The position numbers and the translations under genes are program-made. Shown piece by piece: positions 1-13,900 of a stretch of 64,000 nt of DNA. Source of the stretch: Sambucus nigra (Eukaryota > Streptophyta > Magnoliopsida > Dipsacales > Adoxaceae); assembly GCA_949130495.1 (NCBI GenBank), contig OX422213.1, positions 202,299,660 to 202,363,659 of the forward strand, in the 5' to 3' direction. Positions within the stretch are counted from its first letter, which is position 1, and the number at the start of each line of letters is the position of its first letter. The notes below the pieces were generated by a model. That model was not told the origin of the DNA and ran no database searches. It saw only the letters and a program-made list of their open reading frames with translations.

Positions 1-679
1 TGAGAATACGATGATAATTTCATATTTCTAGACTTAGGCTTAAAAACATGGCGTTAGAGGGTGAGAACTAGAAACAGCCCCCGAACGTCCCCGTGGGTTG
101 CACCAACACCTCCCACGGGAGCAATGTTACTCGTAGGAACCGACCCCGCAGCCGCGGGACTCCCGGTTTGAGAATACGACGATAATTTGCATATTTCTAG
201 ACTTAGGCTTAAAAACATGGCGTTAGAGGGTGGGAACTAGAAATAGCCCCCGATCGTCCCCGTAGGTGGCACCAACACCTCCCACGGGACCAATGTAACT
301 CGTAGGAACTGACCCCGCTGCCGCGAGACTCCCAATTTGAGAGTACGACGGTAATTTTCATATTTCTAGACTTAAGAAAAACATGGCATTAGAGAATGAA
401 AACTCAAAACAGCCCCCGAATGGCCCCGTGGGTGGCTCCAACACCTCCCACGGGACCAATGTAACTCGTAGGAACTGACCCCGCAGCCGTGGGACTCCCG
501 ATTTGAGAATACGACGATAATTTGCATATTTCTAGACTTAGGTTTAAAAATATGGTGTTAGCGGGTGAGAACTAGAAACAGCCCCCGAACGGCCCCGTGG
601 GAGGCACCAACACCTCCCACGGGACCAATGTAACTCGTAGGAACTTACCCCGCAGCCGCGAGTCTCCCGTTTTGAGAAT

Positions 680-3600
680 ACGACTATAAATTGCATATTT
701 CTAGACTTAGACTTAAAAACATGACGTTAGAGGGTGAGAACTAGAAACAGCCCCCGAACGTCCCCGTAGGTGGCACCAACACCTCCCACGGGACCAATAT
801 AACTCGTAGGAACTGACCCGACAGCCGCGAGACTCCCGGTTTGAGAATACGATGAGAATTTCGTATTTCTAGACTTAGGCTTAAAAACATGGCGTTAGAG
901 GGTGAGAACTCGAAATAGCCCTCTAACGGCCCCGTGGGTGGCACCAACACCTCCCAGAGGACCAATGTAACTCGTAGGAACTGACCCCGCCGTCGCGGGC
1001 CTCCCGTTTTGAGAATACGATGATTATTTCATATTTCTAGACTTAGGCTTGAAAACATGGCGTTAGAGGGTGAGAACTAGAAACAGCCCCCGAACGTCCC
1101 CGTGGGTTGCACCAACACCTCCCACGGGAGCAATGTAACTCGTAGGAACTGACCCCGCAGCCGCGGGACTCCTGATTTGATAATACGATGGTAATTTTCA
1201 TATTTATAGACTTAGGCTTAAAAATATGGTGTTAGAGGGTGAGAACTAGAAACAGCCCCCGAACGGCCCCGTGGGAGGCACCAACACCTCCCACGGGACC
1301 AATGTAACTCGTAGGAACTGACCCCGCAGCCGCGAGTCTCCCATCTTAAGAGTATGACGGTAATTTTCATATTTCTAGACTTAAGCAAAACATGGGATTA
1401 GAGAGTGAAAACTCCAAACAGCCCCCGAACGTCCCCGTGGGTGGCACCAACACCTCCCATGGGACCAATGTTACTCGTAGGAACCGACCCCGCAGCCGCG
1501 GGACTCCCATTTTAGAATACGATGATAATTTGCATATTTCTATACTTAGGCATAAAAACATGGCGTTAGAGAGTGAGAACTAGAAATAGCCCCCGAACGT
1601 CCCCGTAGGTAGCACCAACACCTCCTACGGGACCAATGTAACTCGTAGGAATTGACCCCGCAGTCGCGAGACTCCCGGCCTGAGAATACGACGATAATTT
1701 CATATTTCTAGACTTAGGCTTAAAAACATGGCGTTAGAGGGTGAGAACTCGAAATAGCCCTCTAACGGCCCCGTGGGTGGCACCAACACCTCCCAGAGGA
1801 TCAATGTAACTCCAAGGAACTGGCCCCGCAGCCGCGGAACTCGCGGTTTGAGAATACGATGATAATTTCATATTTCTAGACTTAGGCTTAAAAACATGGC
1901 GTTAGAGGGTGAGAACTAGAAACAGCCCCCGAACGCCCCCGTGGGTTGCACCAACACCTCCCACGGGAGCTATGTAACTCGTAGGAACTGACCTCGCGGC
2001 CGTAGTACTCCCGGTTTGAGAATACAACGATAATTTGTATATTTTTAGACTTAGGCTTAAAAACATGGCGTTAGATGGAGGGAACTAGAAACATCCCCCG
2101 AACGTCCCCGTGGGTGGCACCAACACCTCCCACAGGACAAATGTAACTTTTAGGAACTGACCCCTCTGCTGCGGGATTCCTGATATGAGAATACGACGGT
2201 AATTTGCATATTTCTAGACTTAGGCTTAAAAACATGGCGTTGGAGGGTGAAAACTCAAAACAACCCTCTAACGGCCCCGTGGGTGGCACCAACACCTCCC
2301 ACGAGACCAATGTAACTCGTAGGACTGACCCCGCAGCCGCGGGACTCCCGGTTTGAGAATACGACTATAATTTGCATATATAAAGTCTTTGGCATAAAAA
2401 CATGGCGTTAGAGGGCGAGAACTAGAAACGGCCCCCGAACATACCCGTGGATGGCACGAACACCTCCCAAGGGATAAATGTAAATAGTAGGAACTGACCC
2501 CGCAACCGCAGGTCTCCCGGTTTGAGCATACGACGGTAATTTGCATATTTATAGACTTAGGCTTAAAAATATGGCTTTAGAGGGTGAGAACTAGAAACAG
2601 CCCCCGAACATCCCCGTGGGTGCACCAACACCTCCCACGGGACCAATGTAACTCGTAGGAACTGACCCCGCAACCGCGGGTCTCCCGGTTTGAGAGTACA
2701 ATGGTAATTTTCATATTTCTAGACTTAAGCAACATATCGCATTAAAGAGTGAAGACTCGAAACAGCCCCCGAACGGCCCCGTGGGTGCCACCAACACCTT
2801 CCAAGGGACCAATGTAACTCGTAAGAACTGACCCCGCAGCCATGGGACTCCCTGTTTGAGAATATGACGATAATTTGCATATTTTTAGACTTAGGCTTAA
2901 AAACATGGTGTTAGAGGGTGAGAACTAGAAACAGCCCCCGGACGTCCCCGTAGGTGGCACCAACACCTCCCACGGGACCAATGTAACTCGTAGGAACTGA
3001 CCCCGCAGCCGCGAGACTCCCGATTTGAGAGTACGACAGTAATTTTCATATTTCTAGACTTAAGCAAAACATGGCATTAGAGAATGAAAACTCGAAACAG
3101 CCCCCAAACGGCCCCGTGGGTGGCACCGACACCTCCCACGGGACCAATGTAACTCGTAGGAACTGACCCCGCAGCCGTGGGACTCCCGATTTGAGAATAC
3201 GATGATAATTTGCATATTTCTAGACTTAGGCTTAAAAACATGGCGTTAGAGGGTGAGAACTAGAAACAGCACCCGAACGTCCCCGTAGGTGGCACCAACA
3301 CCTCCCACGGGACCAATATAACTCGTAGGAACTGACCCGACAGCCGCGAGACTCCCGGTTTGAGAATACGATGAGAATTTCGTATTTCTAGACATAGGCT
3401 TAAAAACATGGCGTTAGAGGGTGAGAACTCGAAATAGCCCTCTAACGGCCCCGTGGGTGGCACTAACACCTCCCAGAGGACCAATGTAACTCGTAGGAAC
3501 TGACCCCGCCGCCGCGGGCCTCCCGTTTTGAGAATATGATGATAATTTCATATTTCTAGAATTAGGCTTAAAAACATGGCATTAGAGGGTGAGAACTAGA

Positions 3601-5400
3601 AACAGCCCCCGAACGTCCCCGTGGGTTGCACCAACACATCCCACAGGAGCAATGTAACTCGTAGGAACTGACCCCGCTTCCGCGGGACTCCCGATTTGAG
3701 AATACAACGGTAATTTACATATTTATAGACTTAGGCTTAAAAATATGGTGTTAGAGGGTGACAACTAGAAACAGCCCCCGAACGGCCCCGTGGGAGGCAC
3801 CAACACCTCCCACGGGACCAATGTAACTCGTACGAACTGACCCCGCAGCCGCGAGTATCCCGGCTTGAGAGTACGACGGTAATTTTCATATTTCTAGACT
3901 TAAACAATACATGCCATTAGAGAGTGAAAACTCCAAACAGCCCCCGAACATCCCCGTGGGTGGCACCAACACCTCCCACGGGACCAATGTTACTCGTAGG
4001 AACCGACCCCGCAGCCGCGGGACTCCCGGTTTGAGAATACGATGATAATTTGCATATTTCTAGACTTAGGCTTAAAAACATGGCGTTAGAGAGTGAGAAC
4101 TAGAAATAGCCCCCGAACGTCCCCGTAGGTTGCACCAACACCTCCCACAGGACCAATGTAACTTATAGGAATTGACCCTGCAGTCGCGAGACTCCCGATC
4201 TGAGAATAAGACGATAATTTCATATTTCTAGACTTAGGCTTAAAAACATAGCGTTAGAGGGTGAGAACTCGAAATAGCCCTCTAACGGCCCCGTGGGTGG
4301 CACCAACACCTCCCAGAGGACCAATGTAACTCGAAGGAACTGGCAACGCAGCCGCGGAACTCGCGGTTTGAGAATACGACGATAATTACATATTTCTAGA
4401 CTTAGGCTTAAAAACATGGCTTTAGAGGGTGAGAACTAGAAACAGCCCCCGAACGTCCCCGTGGGTTGCACCAAAACCTCCCACGGGAGCTATGTAACTC
4501 GTAGGATCTGACCCCGCGGTCGCAGGACTCCCGATTTGAGAATACGACGATAATTTTTATATTTTTAGACTTAGGCTTAAAAACATGGCGTTAGAGGGAG
4601 GGAACTAGAAACAGCCCCCGAACGTCCCCGTGGGTGGCACTAACACCTCCCATGGGGCAAATGTAACTTTTAGGAACTGACCCCTCTGCTGCGGGATTCC
4701 TGATATGAGAATACGAAGGTAATTTGCATATTTCTAGACTTAGGCTTAAAAACATGGTGTTGGAGGGTAAAAACTCAAAACAACCCTCTAACGGAACCGT
4801 GGGTGGCACCAACACCTCCCACGGTACCAATGTAACTCGTAGGACTGACCCCGCAGCCGCGGGACTCCCGGTTTGAGAATACGACTATAATTTGCATATT
4901 TAAAGTCTTAAGCATAAAAACATGGCGTTAGAGGGCGAGAACTAGAAACGGCCCCCGAACGTCCCCGTGGATGGCACGAACACCTCCCAAGGGATAAATG
5001 TAAATAGTAGGAACTGACCCCGCAGCCATAGGACTCCCGGTTTGAGCATACGACGGTAATTTGCATATTTATAGACTTAGGCTTAAAAATATGGCGTTAG
5101 AGGGTGAGAACTAGAAACAGCCCCCGAACATCCTCGTGGGTGCACCAACGCCTCCCACGGGACCAATGTAACTCGTCGGAACTGACCCCGCAACCGCGGG
5201 TCTCCCGGTTTGAGAGTACGACAGTAATTTTAATATTTCTAGACTTAAGCAAAACATGGCAATAAAGAGTGAAAACTCGAAAGAGCCGCTGAACAGCCCG
5301 GTGGGTGGCACCAACACCTCCCACGGGACCAATGTAACTCGTAGGAACTGATCCCGCAGCCGAGGGACTCCCGGTTTGAGAATACGACAATAATTTACAT
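680..5400. repeat. Higher-order repeat block A, ~2.52-kb unit (15 monomers), about 1.9 copies
   Basis: Monomer variants recur at 2,519-2,520 bp. The variant with an odd GAGGGCGAGAACTAG and GGATGGCACGAA lies at 2407 and again at 4927. Monomers at 741-965 match 3260-3484, and 2071-2310 match 4591-4830. The unusual TTTGAGCATACG occurs at 2521 and 5041. The correspondence fades near 2890 and 5410. This indicates a 15-monomer segment duplicated as a block. Confidence 0.8.
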
Positions 5401-6479
5401 ATTTTTAGACTTAGGCTTAAAAACATGGCATTAGATGGTGAAAACTCGAAATAACCCTCTAACGGCCCCGTGGGTGGCACCAACACCTCCCACAGGACCA
5501 ATGTAACTCGTAGGAACTGACCCCGCAACCGCGGGACACCCGGTTTTAGAATACGATGATATTTTGCCCATTTCTAGACTTAGGCTTAAAAACATGGCGT
5601 TAGAGGGTGAGAACTAGAAACATCCGCCGAACGTCCCCGTGGGTGGCAGCAAAACCTCCCACGGAACCAATGTAACTCGTAGGAACTGACCCCGCAGCCT
5701 CGGGACTCCTGATTTGAGAATACGACGTTATTTTGCATATTTTTAGACTTAGGCTTAAAAACATGGCGTTAGAGGGTGAAAACTTGAAATAGCCCTCTAA
5801 CGGCCCCGTGGGTGACACCAACACCTCCCACGGGACCAATGTAACTCGTAGGAACTGACCCCGGAACCGCGGGACACCCGGTTTCAGAATACGACGATAA
5901 TTTGTATATTTCTAGACTTAGGCATAAAAACATGGCGTTAGAGTGTGAGAACTAGAAACATCCCCCGAACGTCCCCGTGGGTGGCACCAACACCTCCCAC
6001 GGGACAAATGTAACTCTCTGAAACTGATCCCTCAGTCGCGGGACTCTCGATTTGAGAATACGACGGTAATTTGCATATGTTTAGACTTAGGCTTAAAAAC
6101 ATGGCATTAGAGGGTGAAAAATCAAAACAGATCACCAACGGCCCCGTGGGTGGCACCAACAACTCCCACGAGACCAATGTAACTCGTCGGACTGACCCCG
6201 TAGCCACGGCACTCCCGGTTTGAGAATACGATGATAATTTGCATATTTCTAGACTTAGGCTTAAAAACATGGCGTTAGAGGGAGAGAACTAGAAACATCC
6301 CCCGAACGTCCCCGTGGGTGGCACCAACACCTCCCACGGGACCAATGTAACTCGTAGGAACTAACCCCGCAGCCGCAGGACTCCCGGTTTGAGAATACGA
6401 TGGTAATTTACATATTTATAGAATTGGGCTGAAAAATATGGCATTAGAGGGTGAGAACTAGAAACAGCCCCCGAACGGC

Positions 6480-9400
6480 CCCGTGGGTGGCTCCAACACC
6501 TCCCACGGGGCCAATGTAACTCGTAGGAATTGACCCCGCAGTCGCGGTTATCCTGGTTCGAAAGTACGACGATAATTTTCATATTTCTAGACTTAAGCAA
6601 AACATGGCGTTAGAGAGTGAAACCTCGAAACAGCCTCCAAACGGCCCCGTGGGTGGCACCAACACCTCCCACGGGACCAATGTAACTCGTAGGAACTGAC
6701 CCTGCAGCCGCGGGACTCCCGGTTTGAGAATACGACGATAATTTGCATATTTTTAGACTTAGGCTTAAAAACATGGCGTTAGAGGGTGAAAACTCGAAAT
6801 AGACCTCAAACGGCTCCGTGGGTGGCACCAACACCTCCCACAGTACCAATGTAACTCGTAGGAACTGACCCTGTAGCCGCGGGACACCCAGTTTGAGAAT
6901 ACGATGATAATTTGCATATTTTTAGAGTTAGGTTTAAAAATACGGCATTAGAGGCTGAGAACAAGAAGCATCCCCCGAACGTCCCCGTGGGTGGCGCCAA
7001 CACCTCCCACGGGACCAATATAACTCGTAGGAACTGGCCCCGCAGTCGCGGGACTCCCGATTTGAGAATACGACGTTAATCTGAAAATTTCTAGATTTAG
7101 GCTTAAAAACATGGCGTTAGAAGGTGAAAACTAAAAACAGCCCGCTAACGGCCCCGTGGGTGGTACCAACACATCCCACGGGACCAATGTAACTCGTAGG
7201 ACTGACCCCACAGCTGCGGGACTCCCGGTTTGAGAATACGACGATAATTTGCATATTTCTAGACTTAGGCTTAAAAACAAGGCGTTAGAGGGTGAGAAAT
7301 ATAAACAGCCGCCGAACGTCCTCGTGGGTGGCACCAACACCTCCCACGGGACCAATGTAACTCGTAGGAACTGACCTTGCAGCCGCGGGACTCCTGGTTT
7401 GAGAGTACGACGGTAATTTGCATATTTCAAGACTTAAGCAAAACATTGCGTTAGAGGGTGAAAACTCGAAACAGCCCCCGAACGTCCCCGTGGGTGGCAC
7501 CAACAGCTCCCACGGGACCAATCTAACTCGTAGGAACTGTCCCCGCAACCGCGGGACTCCCTGCTTTAGAATACGATGATAATTTTCATGTTTTTGCACT
7601 TACTCTTAAAAACATGGCGTTAGAGGGTGAGAACTAGAAACAGCCCCCGAACGTCCCCGTGTGTGGCACCAACACCTCCCACGGGACCAATGTAACTCGT
7701 AGGAACTGACCCGGTAGCCATGGCACTCCCGGTTTGAGAATACGATGGTAATTTCATATTTCTAGACTTAGGCTTAAAAATATGGCGTTAGAGGGTGAGA
7801 ACTAGAAACAACCCCCGAACGTCCCCGTGGGTGGCGCCAACACCTCCCACGGGACCAATGTAACTCATAGGAACTGACCCTGCAGCCACGGGACTCCCGA
7901 TTTGAGAATACAACGGTAATTTGCATATTTCTAGACTTAGGCTTACAAACATGGTGTTAGAGGGTGAGAACTAGAAACAGGCCCCGAACGGCCCCGTGGG
8001 TGGTACCAAGACCTCCAACGGGACCAATGTAACCCATAGGAACTGACCCCGCACCCGCGGGACTCCCGATTTGAGGATACGATAATAATTTACATATTAT
8101 TAGACTTAAGCTTAAAAACTTGGCGTTACAGGGTGACAACTCGAAACAGTCCTCTAACGGCTCCGTGGGTGGGACCAACACCTTCCATAGGACCAATGTA
8201 ACTCGTAGGAACTGACCCTGCAGCCGCGGGACTCCCGGTTTGAGAATACGATAATAATTTGAATATTTCTAGACTTAGGCTTTAAAACATGACGTTAGAG
8301 GGTGAGAACTAGAAACAGCCCCCGAACGTCCTCGTGGGTGCCACCAAAACCTCCCATGGGATCGATGTAACTATTAGGAACTCACTCCGCAGCCGCGGGA
8401 CTCCTGATTTGAGAATACAACGGTAATTTGCATATTTCGAGACTTAGGCTTAAAAACATGGCGTTAGAGGGTGAGAACTACAAACAGCCCTCTAACGGCC
8501 CCCTGGGTGACACCAACACCTCCCACGGGACCAATGTAACTCGTAGGCCTGACCCCGCAGCCGCGGGACTCCCGATTTGGGAATTCGACGATAATTTGCA
8601 AATTTCTAGACTTAGGCTTAAAAACATGGCGTTAGAGGGTGAGAACTAGATACAGCCCCCGAACGTCTCCGTGGGTGGTACCAACACCTACCACGGGACC
8701 AATGTAACTCATAGGACTGACCTCGCAGTCGCGGGACTCCCGGTTTGAGAATACGACGATAATTTGTATATTTCTAGACTTAGGCTTAAAATATGGCGTT
8801 AGAGGGTGAGAACAAAAAACAGCCCCCAAAAGTTCCCGTGGGTGGCACCAACACCTCCCACGGGACCAATGTAACTCGTAGGAACTGACCCTGCAGCCGC
8901 GGGACTCCCGATTTGAGAATACGATGGTAATTTGCATATTTCTAGACTTAGGCTTAAAAACATGGCGTTTGAGGGTGAAAAATCGAAATAGCCATCTAAC
9001 GTCCCCGTGGGTGACACCAACACCTCCCACGGGACGAATGTAACTCGTAGGAATTGACCCCGCAGTCGCGGTTATCCCGGTTCGAGAGTACGATTTTAAT
9101 TTTCATATTTCTAGACTTAAGCAAAACATGGCGTTACAGAGTGAAACCTCGAAACAGCCTTCGAACGGCCCCGTGGGTGGCACCAACACCTCCCACGGGA
9201 CCAATGTAGCTCGTACGAACTGACCCTGCAGCCGCGGGACTCCCGGTTTGAGAATACGACGACAATTTGCATATTTTTAGACTTAGGCTTAAAAACATGG
9301 CGTTAGAGGGTGAAAACTCGAAATAGACCTCAAACGGCTCCGTGGGTGGCACCAACACCTCCCACAGGACCAATGTAACTCGTAGGAACTCACCCCGCAG

Positions 9401-9850
9401 CAGCGGGACACCCGGTTTGAGAATACGATGATAATTTGCATATTTCTAGAGTTAGGTTTAAAAATATGGCATTAGAGGCTGAGAACTAGAAACAGCCCAC
9501 GAACGTCCCCGTGGGTGGCGCCAACACCTCCCACGGGACCAATGTAACTCGTAGGAACTGACCCCGCAGTTGCGGGACTCCCGATTTGAGAGTACGACGT
9601 TAATTTGAATATTTCTAGACTTAGGCTTAAAAACATGGCGTTTGAGGGTGAAAACTCGAAATAGCCGTCTAACGTCCCCGTGGATGACACCAACACCTCC
9701 CACGGGACCAATGTAACTCTTACGACTGACCCCGCAGCCGCGGGACTCTTGGTTTGAGAATACGACGATAATTTGCATATTTCTATACTTAGGCCTAAAT
9801 ACATGGCGTTAGAGGTTGAGAACTAGAAACAGCCCCCGAACGTCTAAGTG
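6480..9850. repeat. Higher-order repeat block B, paired segments 2,524 bp apart
   Basis: The segment about 6480-7330 corresponds to about 9004-9850 with an offset of 2,524 bp (15 monomers). Shared variants include GTCGCGGTTATCC (6541 / 9065), the short AAGCAAAACATGGCGTTA with GAAACCTCGAAACAG (6598 / 9122), and a shared two-base loss giving GACTGACC (about 7200 / 9725). The monomers between the pairs are more diverged. Confidence 0.65.
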
Positions 9851-10979
9851 GGTGGCACCAACACCTCCCACGGGATCAATGTAACTCGTAGGAACTGACC
9901 TCGCAGCCGCGGGACTCCCGATTTGAGAATATGACGATAATTTGCATATTTCTAGACTTAGGCTTAAAAACATGGCGTTAGAGGGTGAGAACTAGAAACA
10001 GCCCCCGAACGGCCCTGTGGGTGGCACCAACACCTTTCCACGTGACCAATGTAACTCGTAGGAACTGACCCCGCAGCCGCGGGACTCCCGATTTGAGAAC
10101 ACGACGGTAATTTGTATATTTCTAGACTTAGGCTTAAAAATACGGCGTTAGAGAGTGAAAACTCGAAACATCCCCCGAATGGCCCCGTGGGTGGCACCAA
10201 CACCTTCCACGGGACCAATGTAACTCGTAAGAACTGATCCCGCAGCCGCGGGACTCCCGGTTTTAGAATACGATGATAATTTGCATATTTTTAGACTTAG
10301 ACTTAAAAACATGGCGTTAGAGGGAGAAAACTCGAAACATCCCTCTAACGGTCACATGGGTAGCACCAACACCTCCCATGGGACCAATGTAACTCGTAGG
10401 AACTGACCCAGCAGCCGCGGGACACCTGATTTCAGAATACGCCGATAATTATCATATTTCAGAACTTAGGCTTAAAAACATGGCGTTATATGGTGAGAAC
10501 TAGAAATATCCCCCGAACGTCCCCGTAGGTGGCACCAACACCTCCCACAGGACCAATGTAACTCGTAGGAACCGACCTCGCACCCGCGGGACTCCCGGTT
10601 TGAGAATACGGCGATAATTTGCATATTTGTATACTTAGGCTTGAAAACATGGCGTTAGAGGGTGAGAACTAGAAACAGTCCCCGAACGTCCCCGTGGGTG
10701 GCACCAACACCTCCCACGGGACCAATGTAACTCGTAGGAACTGACCCCGTATCCGCGGGACTCCCGATTTGAGAATACGATGGTAATTTGCATATTTATA
10801 GACTTAGGCTGAAAAATATGGAATTAAAGGGTGAGAACTAGAAACAGCCCCCGAACATCCCCGTGGGTGGCACCAACACCTCCCAGAGGACCAATGTAAC
10901 TCGTAGGAACTGACCCCGCAACCGTGGGCCTCCCGGTTTGAGAATACGAAGATAATTTCATATTTCTAAACTTAGGCTT

Positions 10980-13900
10980 AAAAACATGGCGTTTGAGGGT
11001 GAGAACTAAAAACAGCTCCCGAACGTCCCCGTGGGTGGCACCAACACCTCCCACGGGACCAATGTAACTCGTTGGAACTGCCCCCATAGCCTCGTGACTC
11101 TCGGTTTTAGAATACGACGATAATTTGCATATTTCTAGACTTAGGCTTAAAAACATGGCGTTAGAGGGTGAGAACTAGAAAAAGGCCCCGAACGTCCCCG
11201 TGGGTGGCACCAACACCTCCCACGGGACCAATGTAACTCGAAGAAATTGACCCCGCAGCCGCGAGACTCTCGGTTTGATAATACGACGGTGATTTGTATA
11301 TTTCTAGACTTAGGCTTTAACACAAGGCGCTAGAGGGTGCGAACTAGAAACAGCTCCCGAACGTCCCCGTGGGTGGCACCAACACCTACCACGGGACCAA
11401 TGTAACTCGTGGGAACTGACGCCGCAGCCGCGGGTCTCCCTATTTGAGAATACGATGGTGTTTTGTATATTTCTAGACTTGGCCTTAAAAACATGGCGTT
11501 AGAGGGTGAGAACTAGAGACAGTTCCCGAACTTCCCTGTGGGTGGCATCAACACCTCTCACGGGACCAATGTAACTCGTAGGAACTGACCCCACAGCCGC
11601 GAGTCTCCCGGTTTGAGAGTACGACGATAATTTGTATATTTCTAGACTTAAGCAAAACATGGCGTTAGAGGGTGAAAACTCGAAATAACCCCCTAACGGT
11701 CCCGTGGGTGGCATCAACACCTCCCGCGGGACCCATATAACTCATTGGAACTGATCCCGCAACCGCGGGACTCCCGGTTTAAGCATACGACGATAATTTT
11801 CATATTTCTAGACTTAGGCTTAAAAACATGACGTTAGACGGTGAGAACTAGAAACGGCCCTCAAACGGCCCCGTGAGTGGCACTAACACCTCCCATGGGA
11901 CCAATGTAACTCGTAGGAACTGACCCCACAGGCGCGGGTCTCCCGGTTTTAGAATATGATGATAATTTGCATATTTCTAGACTAAATCAAAATATGGCGT
12001 TAGAGGGTGAAAACTCGAAATAGCCCCCTAACGGGCACGTGGGTGGCATCAACACCTCCCGCGAAACCAATATAACTCGTTGGAACTAACCCCGCAGCCG
12101 CGGGACTCCCGGTTTGAGAATATGACGATAATTTGCATATTTCTAGACTTAGGCTTAAAAACATGACCTCTAGAGGGTGCGAACTAGAAACAGCCCCCGA
12201 ACGTCCCCGTGGGTGGCACCAACTCCTCCCACGGGACCAATATAACTCGTAGGAACTGACTCCGCTGCCGCAGGACTCCTGATTTGAGAATACAAACGTA
12301 ATTTGCATATTTCTAGACTTAGGCTTAAAAACATGGCGTTAGAGGGTGAGAACTGGAAACAGCCCCGGAACATCCCCGTGGGTGGCACCAACACCTCCCT
12401 CGGGACCAATGTATCTCGTAGGAACTGACCCAGAAGCCGTGGGACTCCCGATTTGAAAATACAGCGGTAATTTCCATATTTCTTTAGTTTGGCTTAAAAA
12501 CATGCCGTTAGAGGGTGAGAACTCGAAACAGCCCCCGAAAGTCCCCGTGGGTGGCACCAAAACCTCCCACGGGAGGAATGTACCTCGTAGGAACTGACCC
12601 CGCAACCGCGGGTCTCCCGGTTTGAGAGTACGATTGTAATTTGCATATTTCTAGACTTAGGCTTAAAAACATGGCGTTAGAGGGTGAGAACTAGAAACAG
12701 CCCCCGAACGTCCCCGTGGGTGGCACCAACATCTCCCACGGGACCAATGTAACTCGTAGGAACTGACCCCGCAACCGCGGTTCTCCCGGTTTGAGAATAC
12801 GACGGTAGTTTGCATATTTCTAGACTTAGGCTTAATAACATGGCGTTAGAGGGTGAGAACTTGAAACAGCCCCCGAACTTCTCCGTGGGTGGCACCAACA
12901 CCTCCCACAGGACCAATGTAACTCGTAGGAAATGACCCCGCAGCCGCGAGACTCCCGGTTTGAGGGTACGACGGTAATTTTCATATTTTTAGACTTAGGC
13001 TTAAAAATAAGGCCTTAGAGGGTGAAAACTAGAAACAAACCCCGAACGTCGCCGTGGGTGGCACCAACACCTCCCATGGGATCAATGTAACTTGTAGGAA
13101 CTGACCCCGCAGCCGCGGGACTCCCGGTTTGAGAATACTACGATAATTTGCATATTTGTAGACTTAGGCTTAAAAACAAGGCATTAGAGGGTGAGAACTA
13201 GAAACAACCCCTGAACATCCCCGTGGGTGGCACCAACACCTCCCACGGGACCAATGTAACTCGTAGGAACTGACCCCGCAGCCGGGGGACTCCCAGTTTG
13301 AGAATACGATGATAATTTGCATATTTCTATGCTTAGGCTTAAAAACATAGCGTTAGAGAGTGAGAACTAGAAACAGCCCCCCGAACGTCCTCGTGGGTGG
13401 CACCAACACCTCCCATGGGACCAATGTAACTCGTAGGAACTGACCCCGCAACCGCGGGACTCCCGATTTGAGAATACAACGGTAATTTCGATATTTCTTT
13501 ACTTAGGCTTAAAAACATGCCGTTAGAGGGTGAGAACTCGAAACAGTCCACGAACGTCCTCGTGGGTGGCACCAAAACCTCCCACGGGATGAATGTAAAT
13601 CGTAGGAACTGACCCCGCAACCGCGGGTCTCCCGGTTTGAGAGTACGATGGTAATTTGCATATTTCTAGACTTAGGCTTAAAAACATGGTGTTAGAGGGA
13701 GAGAACTATAAACAACCCCCGAACGTCCCCGTGGGTGGCACCAACACCTCCCACGGGACCAATGTAACTCGTAGGAACTGACCCTGCAACCGCGGGACTC
13801 CTGGTTTGAGAATACGATGATAATTTGCATATTTCTAGACTTAGGCTTAATAACATGGCGTTAGAGGGTGAGAACTTGAAATAGCCCCCAAACGTCGCCG

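Noticed and set aside
5097..5528. Longest minus-strand ORF in the array (143 codons) as a gene
   Set aside because: It is made only of satellite monomers, has counterparts of other lengths everywhere in the array, and keeps open only because of small indels in single monomers.
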